In this document: piece by piece, positions 34,032 to 43,789 of the stretch
How positions within the stretch are numbered: position 1 is the stretch's first letter
Layout of the letters: the number at the start of each line of letters is the position of its first letter
Source of the DNA: Acidobacteriota bacterium
GTDB lineage: Bacteria; Acidobacteriota; Terriglobia; Acidiferrales; UBA7541
Assembly (NCBI GenBank): GCA_021324935.1
Contig: JAJPIE010000049.1
Coordinates: 62,001 to 126,000, forward strand
DNA: 64,000 bases
Direction of reading: 5' to 3'
Notes under the pieces: generated by a model
The model's database searches: none
What the model saw: the letters and a program-made list of their open reading frames with translations, nothing else
Told to the model about the DNA's origin: nothing
Position numbers and translations under genes: made by a program

Positions 34032-36281
34032 TCAATAGTGAAAACGATAGCGCAACTGCGCGTAAATTTCGCGCGGGTTGTTCCAGTGCGTGCCGCCGAA
34101 GGTGAAGCTATTGTCGAGCAGCACGCGGCGGTTGGCGACGTTGAGCCCGGTGACGGAGAGCGAGAAGCGTTCACCGAAGTCCTTGCCGAGCGTGAGGTCG
34201 AACGTGGTATGGGGTTGCAGGTGGGTGCCCGGCTGCGAGGCGTCCCCGTCGGTGAAGCCCGAGCCGTAGTACACGTCGGTGGAGGCGTAGCTTCGCCAGG
34301 GAAGGTTCACCTGTCCTCCAATGTGGAGTGTATTGCGCTGGTCGTGGTCGAGGAGGCCGTAACCGTCGCCGAAGGAAAAGTCCGTGAGGCCGCCGTTGAT
34401 GTCGCCAAAGCCCAAGGCGAGCTGGTTGGAGTAGGTGAGATAAACCTGTGCACGCTTGTAAATGCGAGGCGAGCGAAGGGTCAGCTCCCAGGCATTGATG
34501 CGCGCGCCCTGAATGGTGACCGGGAAAAAGAGATTGGAGTTGTTGAAATTGTTGTGATCGAAAAAATTCTTGGCGCGGGTGAGAAACGTGTCCGCGTCAA
34601 TGGTCCAGCCCCAGAGCGGAATCGTCACGCCATATTGGTGCTCTTCATCGCGCTCGCCGTGGAGCGGAATAAAGCTGAGGTTTTGGTCACTCGCGGCGGC
34701 GAGCAGCGGGCCGGAAACGGTGAGGAGCGGGGGGGCCTGATAAAAGTGTCCGTAGAAGGCGCGAAAAACCCAGTTGAGCTTGGGCACGCGGATGGAGCCA
34801 CCAACGCGCGGGCTGGTGGCGTTCTCGACGACGCTGCCGGAAAAGTGGGTTTGGCGAATGCCGGCGTCTACGGTGACCCACTTGCCGAGTTTCGCCTGGT
34901 CTTCCAAGTAGACGGCGGCAAGGCTGCCATCGGGACTGGAAGTGACGGGAGTAGTGAGGCCGGAGCATTGGCCCGCAATCGCTAGTGAGCTGCAGATCAG
35001 CCCGAAGGTTTGCGTGCTTTGTTGCGCGAACCCGTAGAGGCCCGCGCGCAGGCTGTTCCATTGGGCGACCCAGGCGACGTTGGCTTCGCCCCCTTCGTAA
35101 CTTGACGTGAAGGTTTCGTTGGCGGAGCTGGGGATATCCAGTGGACTGCTTTGGTAGTTGACGTTGTTGTAGTGGTAGAACGGCGAGACGGAAAGGACGA
35201 GCCCGGGGCTGAACGTGTGCAGCCAGGTGACTAGGACGAAGCCGTCGCGTTCCTTGTCGGTGTCCTGCAGAAAGGTGCCGGCGGCAATATTCGGATCGTT
35301 GGCATCGAAGGGCACCTGGTAGAAGTCCTCGCGGAGCTGGCTGACGAAGCGCAATTGATTCTTCGCGTCCATGTTGTAGGTGAGGGAGGTGAATCCGCCG
35401 TAGCCGTTGGCGGCATCGTGAAGGACCGCGCTGGTGGGCGTCTGCAAGCCCAGATTGGTGCGGTTGCCGTTGAGGCTGGCGTAATAGGCGAAGCGGTCGG
35501 TGTGGGCGCCGAAATTCAGCTGATCGTCGGTCTGGTAGAAATTTCCGGCGCTGAGGATCAACTCGGCTTCGTTGTTGCGTTCGAAGCCGGTGCGCGGGGC
35601 GACGTTGAAGACGCCGTAGGTGCGGTCGCCGTATTCGGCGGAATAACTGCCGCGCTGGAGTTCCAACATGTCAATGTCGTTGGGATTGATCTGCGGGCCG
35701 AGGTTGCTGGTGATGTTGGTATTGGGGATGGAGACGCCGTCGATGAGCCAGCTCGTCTGGTGGCCGCCGCGGATGTGCAACTGGTCGTGTGTGACGTAGG
35801 AGCCCGGGACCAAGTCCGTGATCATGTTGAAGCTGTTCGTCAGATTGGCGCCGGGAGTGAGGGCGATGTCCTGGCGAGTAGCTAGGGTCGTCGGCGTCAC
35901 AGTTTCCGTTTGTGCCGGAGGAGCTTCGGAAGTGACCGTGACGGATTGCGTGGCTTTGGCCACCGGCAATTCGAAATGCAGGATGGGCGCGGTGCCGGAA
36001 AGCACCGTGAGTTTCCGCTCCTGGGCGTCAAATCCAGCCTTCGTGGCCGTAATCGTGTACTCCCCTACAGGAATGGAGTCGAAAGCAAAATCCCCATTGA
36101 CGTCGCTTGCCGTGGTTTTCGTAAATTCCGAATTGACGGCTTTGAGAACCACTTCCGCGCTGGCGATGGGGCGGTGTTGCGGATCGTGGACAATTCCTCG
36201 CAGGGTGGCGAGTACCGTGGCCAGCAAAATACCCGCGGCCACGCACCAAAGGCCAAGCAAAATTGCAATCCGACTGAGCAT
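34032..36281 (-). CDS. TonB-dependent receptor with carboxypeptidase-like N-terminal domain
   Basis: The 749-aa outer-membrane protein starts with a signal peptide (LSRIAILLGLWCVAAGILLA). A carboxypeptidase regulatory-like domain follows (about 30-110: LRGIVHDPQHRPIASAEVVL, DVNGDFAFDSIPVGEYTITA). Then comes a plug domain (HIRGGHQTSWLIDGVSIPNTN) and a beta-barrel ending in an aromatic residue (AQLRYRFHY). GGAGAA precedes ATG 36281. It lies between a Cys/His-rich exported protein and a CusF-SCO1 lipoprotein, so copper or a copper complex is the likely cargo; that is inference from context. Confidence 0.88.
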   Translation of the reverse strand: MLSRIAILLGLWCVAAGILLATVLATLRGIVHDPQHRPIASAEVVLKAVNSEFTKTTASDVNGDFAFDSIPVGEYTITATKAGFDAQERKLTVLSGTAPILHFELPVAKATQSVTVTSEAPPAQTETVTPTTLATRQDIALTPGANLTNSFNMITDLVPGSYVTHDQLHIRGGHQTSWLIDGVSIPNTNITSNLGPQINPNDIDMLELQRGSYSAEYGDRTYGVFNVAPRTGFERNNEAELILSAGNFYQTDDQLNFGAHTDRFAYYASLNGNRTNLGLQTPTSAVLHDAANGYGGFTSLTYNMDAKNQLRFVSQLREDFYQVPFDANDPNIAAGTFLQDTDKERDGFVLVTWLHTFSPGLVLSVSPFYHYNNVNYQSSPLDIPSSANETFTSSYEGGEANVAWVAQWNSLRAGLYGFAQQSTQTFGLICSSLAIAGQCSGLTTPVTSSPDGSLAAVYLEDQAKLGKWVTVDAGIRQTHFSGSVVENATSPRVGGSIRVPKLNWVFRAFYGHFYQAPPLLTVSGPLLAAASDQNLSFIPLHGERDEEHQYGVTIPLWGWTIDADTFLTRAKNFFDHNNFNNSNLFFPVTIQGARINAWELTLRSPRIYKRAQVYLTYSNQLALGFGDINGGLTDFSFGDGYGLLDHDQRNTLHIGGQVNLPWRSYASTDVYYGSGFTDGDASQPGTHLQPHTTFDLTLGKDFGERFSLSVTGLNVANRRVLLDNSFTFGGTHWNNPREIYAQLRYRFHY

Positions 36282-36397
36282 AAGATGTTCTCCGGAAAAA
36301 GTGCATTGCAAGAAAGCGGCTGAAGCCGCAGGGGAGCGGGTGCGCTCACATTGCTGGAATATCAGCGAATCCGAAACTTTAAATTGAGTAGGAGAAC

Positions 36398-36826
36398 TTA
36401 ATTTCGAGGAGGGGGAGAAGCGGGATCAAACGCAATTGTATCAATCGCCGCTTGCGGGGACTCGGAAGTGTTCTCCGGTTGTCGATGAACGGAGGGAGTC
36501 GCCTGAGGGGGCACAACGAACTGAATTGCCCCGGTCACGGCGGGCGATTCGGCGCGGCAGCACGCCATGGTGCAATTCATCGAGGTGCTTCCGGCGTGGT
36601 GTTCACACGTGGCCGTGTGGCCGCTTGTCGGCCCTTCGGAATTGTGCGAGCCCTTTTGAGGAGCATGCCTGTGCAGCGGACACATGCCATCGGCGCAACA
36701 AGCCATGCGCTCCGCCTGAAAGGTCGAAGCCCAAGCCGGAGCCCACAGCAGTAACACCGCCAGCAGACAGACACACGCCTGCCAACGATTTCCCGGAGCG
36801 CTGGAATTGTGACGGCTTGGGCGCAT
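36398..36826 (-). CDS. exported Cys/His-rich protein, putative copper binder
   Basis: The 142-aa protein has a hydrophobic export signal (CVCLLAVLLLWAPAWA). Metal-ligand clusters follow: MACCADGMCPLHRH, then CEHHAG, and MNCTMACC. A Pro-rich tail ends the protein. Met, Cys and His together in an exported protein fit Cu(I)/Cu(II) binding. The start at 36826 is provisional since no strong ribosome binding site is seen and an in-frame ATG exists 9 codons earlier. It is the first gene before the TonB receptor and SCO1 genes. I do not recognise a named family. Confidence 0.6.
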   Translation of the reverse strand: MRPSRHNSSAPGNRWQACVCLLAVLLLWAPAWASTFQAERMACCADGMCPLHRHAPQKGSHNSEGPTSGHTATCEHHAGSTSMNCTMACCRAESPAVTGAIQFVVPPQATPSVHRQPENTSESPQAAIDTIAFDPASPPPRN

Positions 36827-36950
36827 TCTTGGTGAAGGGCCAGCATACCGCAAGGGAGCGCGATCGCAAACGAAATTTAGGGTGACAGCGGCGGACCATC
36901 CGAGCCATCACAGCTTGACACTCAGGGCAGGCCGGTCACAGACTCATCGT

Positions 36951-37364
36951 ATGGCGCACATTTACATGCAGTTTGATTTTGGCAAGGACGAGGAGAAGGC
37001 GCAGGCCGCGCGGCACAAGCTGGAGACGTGGAAACAGGCGTTCCGCCTGGACAAAAAGCTTGTTTATAAATTGGCAAGAACCGACGGCGGCGTGGCGGCC
37101 GCACCAGCCGAGGAAAAGACCGAAAAAGCGAAAGGAAAGGGCAAGGCCAAGTCGAAGGAAGAGCCCGTGATGACAGCAACGACGGAAGACGTGAAGCTTC
37201 TGCTGCGTTTGGCGTTCTCCAACCACGAGAAACTTTCCGAACAGCGATGGGTGCAGCGAATTCCAGCCGAAGAGCCGTTCCAGGCAGCGAAGCCGGAAGT
37301 GGTGAAAACCGGGGATGCGAAATTTGCCGAGGTGGAGAAGCAGTTTGAAGCATTGGCGGGCTAG
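36951..37364 (+). CDS. small cytoplasmic protein with a Lys/Ala-rich linker, function unknown
   Basis: The 137-aa protein has an N-terminal part (MAHIYMQFDFGKDEEKAQAARHKLETWKQAFR, of which the first half is the best start) and a Lys/Ala/Glu-rich linker (about 50-72). A helical C-terminal half contains LLLRLAFSNHEKLSEQRWVQRI. ATG 36951 is chosen because it starts the ordered part. No family recognised. It is divergent from the copper unit. The 243 bp that follow hold only a promoter-like element. Confidence 0.55.
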   Translation: MAHIYMQFDFGKDEEKAQAARHKLETWKQAFRLDKKLVYKLARTDGGVAAAPAEEKTEKAKGKGKAKSKEEPVMTATTEDVKLLLRLAFSNHEKLSEQRWVQRIPAEEPFQAAKPEVVKTGDAKFAEVEKQFEALAG

Positions 37365-37551
37365 GAGAGCCATATTGGCCTGCATAGCGATTGATGCGCT
37401 CCGCGCCGCGGAACGCGTCCTCAACGCAAAATGACTGGCGAAATCTTCGCCGGCGAAGCCAACAGGCATGGCAGAGGCTGCAGCCTTCCTCCCAGTACTT
37501 CCGTTTTTCACAACCCAACGGACGTCCCACTGTGCATGCCGTTCGGCGCTT

Positions 37552-37560
37552 CGCTATAAT
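37552..37560 (+). promoter_or_regulatory. candidate extended -10 promoter CGCTATAAT
   Basis: TATAAT at 37555-37560, 47 bp before the E1 gene; CGCTATAATTCAA (37552-37564) is identical to the murQ promoter region. No -35 box is obvious. Confidence 0.45.
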
Positions 37561-37607
37561 TCAAATTCAGAAAGAAATATCCCATTCCAACACGAGGCAG
37601 ACACTGC

Positions 37608-39764
37608 ATGGCGGTTCAAACGCGCGTCAAAGCAGCCAAGTTGGAAGCACCCAAGCACCAGGGTCTCGATCGAGACACGCTGATTCACCTCTACCGCACG
37701 ATGTATCTATCGCGCCGCCTCGACGACAGGGAGATTCAGCTCAAGCGCCAGAACAAGATTTTTTTCCAGATATCCAGCGCCGGCCATGAAGCGGTCACCG
37801 CCGCGGCCGGCTTGCTTCTTCGTCCCGGCATCGATTGGCTGTACCCCTACTATCGCGATCGGGCGCTTTGCCTGATGCTCGGCGTTACGCCACTGGAAAC
37901 CCTGCTGCAGGCGGTGGGCGCAAAAGACGATCCGAGTTCCGGCGGGCGGCAGATGCCCTCGCACTGGGGCCACCGCAAGTGGAATATTGTCAGCAAGTCT
38001 TCCTGCACCGGGACGCAGTTTGTGCAAGCGGTGGGCGCGGCGGAAACAACGCTTTACTACGGCCATCACCCGAAAGCGCTGGCGCAGGCGCAAAAGGCAC
38101 CGCTCGGCGAAGGACTCGATCACCATGAGGACGAGATCGTCTACGTTTCCTCCGGCGATGGCGCCACCAGCGAAGGCGAATTCTGGGAATCGCTGAACGC
38201 CGCGTGCGCGAAAAAGCTCCCGCTATTTTACCTGATCGAGGACAACGGCTACGCCATCTCCGTGCCGATCGAAGTGCAGACGGCCGGCGCCAGCATTTCC
38301 AAGCTGGTTCGCGGATTCCCGGGCCTCCACGTTGCCGAATGCGACGGTACCGACCCGCTCGAAAGCTATGCGGTGTGCAAGGAAGCTATTCAGTATGTGC
38401 GCGACCGGCGCGGCCCTGCGTTGGTGCACGCCCACGTCACCAGGCCATACTCGCATTCCCTTTCAGACGATGAAAAGCTCTACAAGACGCACGATGAGCG
38501 GGAAGCGGAAGCGCGCCGCGATCCGCTGTCGAAATTCTCATTGTTTCTGATTCGCGAAGGCCTGATGGATCAGAAAGAGATTGAAGCGCTGGAAGCGGAA
38601 GTGGACCGCGAAGTCCGCGAAGCCGCCGACCAGGCGCTGGCCGCGGAACAGCCGGAGGCCACGTCGATCTACGCGAATGTGTATTCGCCGGAAATCGATC
38701 CGACATCAGCTGCCTTTGCGGCCGAACCGAAACTCCACGGCGGCCCCAAAACCATGGTTGAGATGGTTGCCGCCACGCTGCACGACGAAATGGCGCGCGA
38801 CGAGCTCATCATCGTGTTTGGCGAAGACGTGGCCGATGCCAGCCGCGAGGAAAACCTGAAAGATGTGAAAGGGAAGGGCGGCGTCTTTAAGGCCACTGCC
38901 GGTTTACAACGCAAATACGGGGCGGATCGCGTATTCAATACGCCGCTTGCGGAGGCCGCCATCGTGGGCCGCGCCATTGGCATGGCCACCCGCGGGCTAA
39001 AGCCCGTCGCCGAGATTCAGTTTTTCGATTACATCTGGCCAGCTATGATGCAGATTCGCGATGAGCTATGCGTGATGCGCTGGCGCTCGAACGGCAATTT
39101 CAAAAGCCCGGCGGTTTTGCGTGTGGCAGTTGGCGGTTACCTCACCGGCGGCGCGGTGTATCACAGCCAGAGCGGCGAATCGATCTTCACGCACTGCCCG
39201 GGTCTGCGCGTGGTGATGCCATCCACTGCGCTCGACGTGGCCGGATTATTGCGAACTGCAATTCGCTGCGACGACCCGGTGATGTTTCTCGAGCACAAGC
39301 ACCTTTACCGCCAGCCCTACAACCGCTCGGAATATCCGGGACCGGATTACACGGTGCCCTTTGGGAAAGCGCGCCTGGTTCGCGAAGGCACACACGCGAG
39401 CATCGTCACCTACGGCGCTGTGGTGCGCCGCGCGGAAGTGGCCGCCGCCGCGCTGGAGCGCTCCGGCATCTCCGTTGACATTCTCGATTTGCGCTCGCTC
39501 TCGCCCTACGACTGGGAAGCTATCTCCGCCACCGTGCGCAAGACGCACCGCGTCATCGTGGCCTACGAAGACATGCTCAGTTGGGGCTACGGCGCTGAAA
39601 TCGCGGCCCGCATTGCCGAGGAGCTCTTCGACGAACTCGACGCTCCGGTGAAGCGGGTGGCCGCCACCGACACGTTCTGCGCCTACCAGCCCAAGCTGGA
39701 GGACGAAATCCTGCCACAGACCGACGACATCACCGCAGCGGTGACGCAACTCCTTGAGTACTAG
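37608..39764 (+). CDS. 2-oxoacid dehydrogenase E1, alpha and beta subunits fused
   Basis: The 718-aa thiamine diphosphate enzyme joins E1-alpha (about 20-350) and E1-beta (about 390-718). The ThDP motif is [15 protein letters not shown] with IEDNGYAIS. The beta part shows [44 protein letters not shown] and [20 protein letters not shown]. This fused form is usual for branched-chain 2-oxoacid dehydrogenases in several phyla. E2 and E3 genes are not in the window, so substrate assignment is by similarity of the fusion only. Confidence 0.9.
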   Translation: MAVQTRVKAAKLEAPKHQGLDRDTLIHLYRTMYLSRRLDDREIQLKRQNKIFFQISSAGHEAVTAAAGLLLRPGIDWLYPYYRDRALCLMLGVTPLETLLQAVGAKDDPSSGGRQMPSHWGHRKWNIVSKSSCTGTQFVQAVGAAETTLYYGHHPKALAQAQKAPLGEGLDHHEDEIVYVSSGDGATSEGEFWESLNAACAKKLPLFYLIEDNGYAISVPIEVQTAGASISKLVRGFPGLHVAECDGTDPLESYAVCKEAIQYVRDRRGPALVHAHVTRPYSHSLSDDEKLYKTHDEREAEARRDPLSKFSLFLIREGLMDQKEIEALEAEVDREVREAADQALAAEQPEATSIYANVYSPEIDPTSAAFAAEPKLHGGPKTMVEMVAATLHDEMARDELIIVFGEDVADASREENLKDVKGKGGVFKATAGLQRKYGADRVFNTPLAEAAIVGRAIGMATRGLKPVAEIQFFDYIWPAMMQIRDELCVMRWRSNGNFKSPAVLRVAVGGYLTGGAVYHSQSGESIFTHCPGLRVVMPSTALDVAGLLRTAIRCDDPVMFLEHKHLYRQPYNRSEYPGPDYTVPFGKARLVREGTHASIVTYGAVVRRAEVAAAALERSGISVDILDLRSLSPYDWEAISATVRKTHRVIVAYEDMLSWGYGAEIAARIAEELFDELDAPVKRVAATDTFCAYQPKLEDEILPQTDDITAAVTQLLEY

Positions 39765-39852
39765 ATCCGTTTCGGCAAATCGGAAACTTTCCTCGTCTTG
39801 CCTTCGTATATCTGTTTAGAATGCAAGTGGAGACGCTCTGTGGGGGTGACCC

Positions 39853-40200
39853 ATGCTTTGCTCAAAATGCTCGAAGGAAGTCGCCGACGGGTCCAAGTTC
39901 TGTTACAACTGCGGGGCACAGCTTGCCGGACAAGCCACTGGACCAGCTACTGTGCCAGTTGCAGAAGTGCCGGCAAAACGATTGAGGCGCTCCAGCGCAG
40001 ACAAAAAAATTGCTGGCGTTTGCGCGGGTTTGGCGGATTATTTTGATCTAGACCCGACGATCGTGCGCATCGTCTGGCTCCTGGCCATCTTTTTCGCGGG
40101 AACGGGCTTCTTGATTTACATCATCCTGTGGATTGCTCTGCCGCTTGCCCCTGCGCGGGGAGCCATCACCGCGACGCCAGGCGCTCCAGCACAGGTTTGA
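39853..40200 (+). CDS. zinc-ribbon PspC-domain membrane protein
   Basis: The 115-aa protein opens with a zinc ribbon (MLCSKCSKEVADGSKFCYNCG; two CxxC pairs). A PspC domain follows at about 43-105 (RRSSADKKIAGVCAGLADYFDLDPTIVRIVWLL) with one or two membrane helices. PspC proteins take part in envelope stress responses; no pspA is nearby. GGGGGTG precedes the ATG. Confidence 0.9.
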   Translation: MLCSKCSKEVADGSKFCYNCGAQLAGQATGPATVPVAEVPAKRLRRSSADKKIAGVCAGLADYFDLDPTIVRIVWLLAIFFAGTGFLIYIILWIALPLAPARGAITATPGAPAQV

Positions 40201-40292
40201 GGCCGAGCGGCTGCGAGATGATGGCGGCAAGCTCTGCAATTTGCCGCAAACCGGATGTTATCCGCCGTGGATAGCTGGCGCTACCGCTTTGC

Positions 40293-40730
40293 TTACTCCT
40301 GGGTGTTTTTCGCCGATCGGCGTTTTTTTCCGCCTTCGCCAAACAACAGATGGTCCATGGACAGAATGCCTGCGCCGACGGTGGCCAATGCTGCCGCCGC
40401 CGCTCCGAGGGCCAACTCGAGCTGGTAGTCGTTCACGGCCATCACGCCGTGCGCTAGCTTCACCCTCCAGATCACGATGCCCATCTCAATTGCCAGCAGC
40501 AGCCCCGCCGGCCGCGTAAAAAGCCCAATCACCAGCAGACCGCCGCCCACGCATTCCAGAATCCCGGCAAGCCCGACGAAATAGCCTGGAAACCCGTGTT
40601 GCATGAAAAACGCGTGCATTCCCGCGTCGGCGCGCACCAGCTTCGGATACCCGTGGTAGACAAACACGAGCGCCAGCGCCAATCGCAGAATCAGCAGCCC
40701 CAGCGGCTGCAGCGCATTCAGGAATTTCAT
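40293..40730 (-). CDS. DoxX-family membrane protein
   Basis: The 145-aa protein has four helices and the DoxX opening LLILRLALALVFVYHGYPKL with GLAGILECVGGGLLVIGLFTRPAG and ALGAAAAALATVGAG. The family is linked to thiol and redox stress or quinone metabolism, but the activity is generally unknown. Convergent with the PspC gene and divergent from pfkA. Confidence 0.87.
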   Translation of the reverse strand: MKFLNALQPLGLLILRLALALVFVYHGYPKLVRADAGMHAFFMQHGFPGYFVGLAGILECVGGGLLVIGLFTRPAGLLLAIEMGIVIWRVKLAHGVMAVNDYQLELALGAAAAALATVGAGILSMDHLLFGEGGKKRRSAKNTQE

Positions 40731-40851
40731 CGGATCCCCCCGCCCCCTCGCCGATTTCTCCGGGTTGATTTTACAGCTTCCGTCAGGAGATGTGTCACCT
40801 CGATGCAGGCGTGGTTTCTAGTACAATCGATACGCTTACCTCTGAGGAATG

Positions 40852-41937
40852 ATGAAAGCTGTTCGTACCATTGGCATCGTGAATGGCGGCGGCGATGCGC
40901 CCGGACTGAACGCGGTGATTCGCGCCGTGGTGCGCGCGGCCATCTCCGAACACGGTATGCGCGTGATCGGCATTCGCAATGGGTTTGACGGGCTGATCTG
41001 GCCGGAAGGCGCCAAGGAAATGACCGAGGAAACCGTCAGCGGCATTCTGCCGCGTGGCGGCACGATCCTTGGCACCACCAATCGCGGAAATCCGTTTGCC
41101 TATAAAACGAAGGAGAATGGCGTTGAAACCGTGCACGATTATTCGTCGCTGTGCATCGACAACGCCCGCCGGCTAGGCATTGACGCCATTGTCGTGATTG
41201 GTGGCGACGGCACGCAACACATCGCCCGCGATTTTCACCGCCGCGGCGTCAACGTCGTCGGCGTACCCAAGACCATCGACAACGATCTGGACGCTACCGA
41301 GGTCACCTTTGGCTTCGACACCGCTTTGGTGATCGCCACCGAAGCCGTGGACCGCCTGCATACCACCGCGGAATCGCACCATCGCGTGATGCTGATCGAA
41401 CTAATGGGCCGCGACGCCGGTTGGATTGCGCTGCACGCCGGAATTGCCGGTGGCGCGCACATCATCCTGATTCCGGAAATCCCGTTCAAGTTCGAATGCA
41501 TCTGCGACGCCGTGCGCGCCCGCGAACTGCGAGGCAAGCGCTTCAGCCTTATTGTGGTGGCCGAAGGCGTGAAGCTCCCTGAGACCGATCCTTTTGGGAA
41601 GCCCATTCCGCCCGCCGGGCCGGGCAACGTCGCCAACACCATCGCCTTCACTCTTCGAGAGATGCTGCACAAAGAGATTCGCGTCACGGTGCTGGGCCAT
41701 GTGCAGCGAGGCGGTTCGCCCACGCCGTTTGACCGCATTCTCGGCACCCGCCTTGGCGTAGCGGCCACGGATCTCGTCGCCAAGCATCACTTCGGCCGCA
41801 TGGTTTGCCTGCGATCCGGCCGCATCGAATCCGTGTCGCTCGATGAGGCTTTGGAAAAAATGAAGTACGTCGATCCGCATAGCGAGATCGTTCACGCCGC
41901 CAGGGCCGTCGGCGCCACGTTCGGGGATTCCGCATGA
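40852..41937 (+). CDS. pfkA: 6-phosphofructokinase
   Basis: The 361-aa enzyme phosphorylates fructose-6-P in glycolysis. Signatures are IGIVNGGGDAPGLNAVIRA, IVVIGGDGTQHIARDF, VVGVPKTIDNDLDATEVTFGFDTA and GHVQRGGSPTPFDR. The Gly in GGDGT favours ATP as donor, while Lys in PKTIDND is the residue of PPi-using enzymes, so this is the mixed group-III type. The second of two adjacent ATGs (40852) is better placed for GAGGAA. TACAAT at 40822-40827 may be its -10. It heads a four-gene operon of ATGA overlaps. Confidence 0.93.
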   Translation: MKAVRTIGIVNGGGDAPGLNAVIRAVVRAAISEHGMRVIGIRNGFDGLIWPEGAKEMTEETVSGILPRGGTILGTTNRGNPFAYKTKENGVETVHDYSSLCIDNARRLGIDAIVVIGGDGTQHIARDFHRRGVNVVGVPKTIDNDLDATEVTFGFDTALVIATEAVDRLHTTAESHHRVMLIELMGRDAGWIALHAGIAGGAHIILIPEIPFKFECICDAVRARELRGKRFSLIVVAEGVKLPETDPFGKPIPPAGPGNVANTIAFTLREMLHKEIRVTVLGHVQRGGSPTPFDRILGTRLGVAATDLVAKHHFGRMVCLRSGRIESVSLDEALEKMKYVDPHSEIVHAARAVGATFGDSA

Positions 41938-43004
41938 AGCGAAAACTGCTGGTTGCCGTGCCGCTGCTCTGCCTGGTGGTGCTGCTTGCCTGGTATTTCC
42001 GGCCCAAGCACGAATCGCTCGGAGAAGCGTACATCAGCGAGCGCAGCGTTACGCTGTGGAGCAGCGTAGCGCAGGTTCGTGAACAAACCGGCGTGCTGCT
42101 CTATGGCGACCGCGTCGAGGTGCTGGCGCGGCGCAACGAGAACGTCAAAGTGCGCAACGTGAACGGCCTGGTCGGCTGGGTGGATGGCCGTTATCTGATG
42201 GAGCCGGAACTCTGGCAGCGCAGCGCCAAACTGCTGCAACAGGTGGAAGCGATTCCCGTGCAGGCTCGAGGACGAACGAAGGTGCCCACCAATTTGCGCG
42301 TGGAACCCGGACGCACGAAGCCGCGCCTCTACCAGTTTTCGCGAAACACGCCTGTCGAAATCGTTGGCCGCGCCACGGCGGACTGGGTGCAGGTTTCCGA
42401 CGAGAAGGAATCGGAAGGCGAGCCGGTTGAAACCAAGAAAGAGGACTGGTTCCTGGTGCGCGCCACGGCCACGAGGCCTCCCGGCGAGGGCGTTGTGCGC
42501 AATTCCGCCATCACCACGACCACGCAGCCCGGCGACCAGACCATTCCGATTGCAGGCTGGGTGGTCGCGCGATTTGTCGCCCTCGATCTCCCCGATCCTG
42601 TGCTCGAGGAGACGGAATCCGCGAACGTGCGCCCGCTGGCGTGGTTCGAATTAAATCGCGTGACCGACGACCAGGGAGAACACCCGCAATATCTCGTTGC
42701 GGCAACGAAGGGGCCCGAGGGCGCGCCCTGCGACTTCACTACCACGCGCGTCTATACCTGGAATCCGCGCAAGAGCCGCTACGAAACCGCCTTTATCGAG
42801 AACAATCTCTGCGGCTCGTTTCCCATTCGCGTCGGCAAAGACGCCAAAAACGAGCCGGAGTTCCGCTTTCACACCATGGGTGACACCGAAGAGCGTGTTT
42901 ATCGCCTGATCCAAACCGTGGTCCGCCGCGTCAAAGAAGAGGGCGCTACCGGAAAACACAAGCCGGAAAAGCCAAAAGCCAAAGAAGCGCCAGCAAAAAA
43001 ATGA
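41934..43004 (+). CDS. membrane-anchored SH3b-domain protein
   Basis: The 356-aa protein has an N-terminal anchor or signal (LLVAVPLLCLVVLLAWYF), then a bacterial SH3-like domain (about 33-88: SVTLWSSVAQ, LLYGDRVEVLARRNENVKVRNVNGLVGWVDGRYL). A second SH3-like block (about 112-205) comes next, then a conserved-looking C-terminal half of unknown fold and a Lys/Pro tail. It overlaps pfkA as ATGA. SH3b domains often bind wall peptides; the function here is unknown. Confidence 0.78.
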   Translation: MKRKLLVAVPLLCLVVLLAWYFRPKHESLGEAYISERSVTLWSSVAQVREQTGVLLYGDRVEVLARRNENVKVRNVNGLVGWVDGRYLMEPELWQRSAKLLQQVEAIPVQARGRTKVPTNLRVEPGRTKPRLYQFSRNTPVEIVGRATADWVQVSDEKESEGEPVETKKEDWFLVRATATRPPGEGVVRNSAITTTTQPGDQTIPIAGWVVARFVALDLPDPVLEETESANVRPLAWFELNRVTDDQGEHPQYLVAATKGPEGAPCDFTTTRVYTWNPRKSRYETAFIENNLCGSFPIRVGKDAKNEPEFRFHTMGDTEERVYRLIQTVVRRVKEEGATGKHKPEKPKAKEAPAKK

Positions 43005-43789
43005 ACGCTCGCCACATGAAGTGTCTTTCCGCCGCGTGCGTAATGATGTGCGCGGCAGCCATGCCGTTTCTTCACGGGACTCTGCACGCGGCTTCGCGGA
43101 CCACGCCCGAGGGCGACGCGAACCAGTGGTTCCTGCCCCTTACGCCGGGAACTTACTGGGTCTATACCGGAACCGTGACTTCCTCGAGCAACGAATCCAA
43201 TGCCGTGCAGGACGTCACAACGCATGTTTCCATTACCACCAAAGTCGAGAAGGTGTACCAGAAGCCGGAGCTGACCGCGGCGGTCATCTCCGGATACCCG
43301 GGAGACCTAGATTGGTCCAACGGTCAGGTGGAACCCAAGCCTTCGCTGCTGATCGAAACGCGGAAGCACGAAGTGTTCTTGAACGCTTTGCCGCCGGATT
43401 TTGACTACGCCAAACTGGAGAAGGACGCAGCAGCCCTCAGCAAACTCATGCCCGAAGACAATTTGTTGTTTCGCTGGCCGCTGAAGCGTGGAATGAAATT
43501 TGGCGACGCGGAGAGCGTGAAGCGCGAAGACGACAGTTACTGCTGGGTGGTCCTGGAAGAAAGAAGGAGTAAGCTCGAGTCCATCAAGGGACTATCCCCG
43601 CGCACCGTTGATTCTTTTTTGCTTCGCTATGCCACTAATCCCGACAACACGGAGATGGAGATTTCGCCCGGTATCGGCATCCTCAGTTACGAATACCATC
43701 ATCACGGCACTACCGCGGATACCAGCCTGCATCTCGTGGAATTTCACGCTGGCCAGGCAGTGGGCGCTTCCACGGGAGGGGGCCGATGA
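43001..43789 (+). CDS. exported hypothetical protein
   Basis: The 262-aa protein has a signal peptide (CLSAACVMMCAAAMPFLHGTLHA) and then a soluble domain beginning NQWFLPLTPGTYWVYTGTV, the kind of opening seen in outer-membrane-associated beta-rich proteins of acidobacteria. A second conserved-looking block is LLFRWPLKRGMKFGD. Both ends overlap neighbours by 4 bp, so it is translated in step with the SH3b and OCD genes. Function unknown. Confidence 0.75.
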   Translation: MNARHMKCLSAACVMMCAAAMPFLHGTLHAASRTTPEGDANQWFLPLTPGTYWVYTGTVTSSSNESNAVQDVTTHVSITTKVEKVYQKPELTAAVISGYPGDLDWSNGQVEPKPSLLIETRKHEVFLNALPPDFDYAKLEKDAAALSKLMPEDNLLFRWPLKRGMKFGDAESVKREDDSYCWVVLEERRSKLESIKGLSPRTVDSFLLRYATNPDNTEMEISPGIGILSYEYHHHGTTADTSLHLVEFHAGQAVGASTGGGR

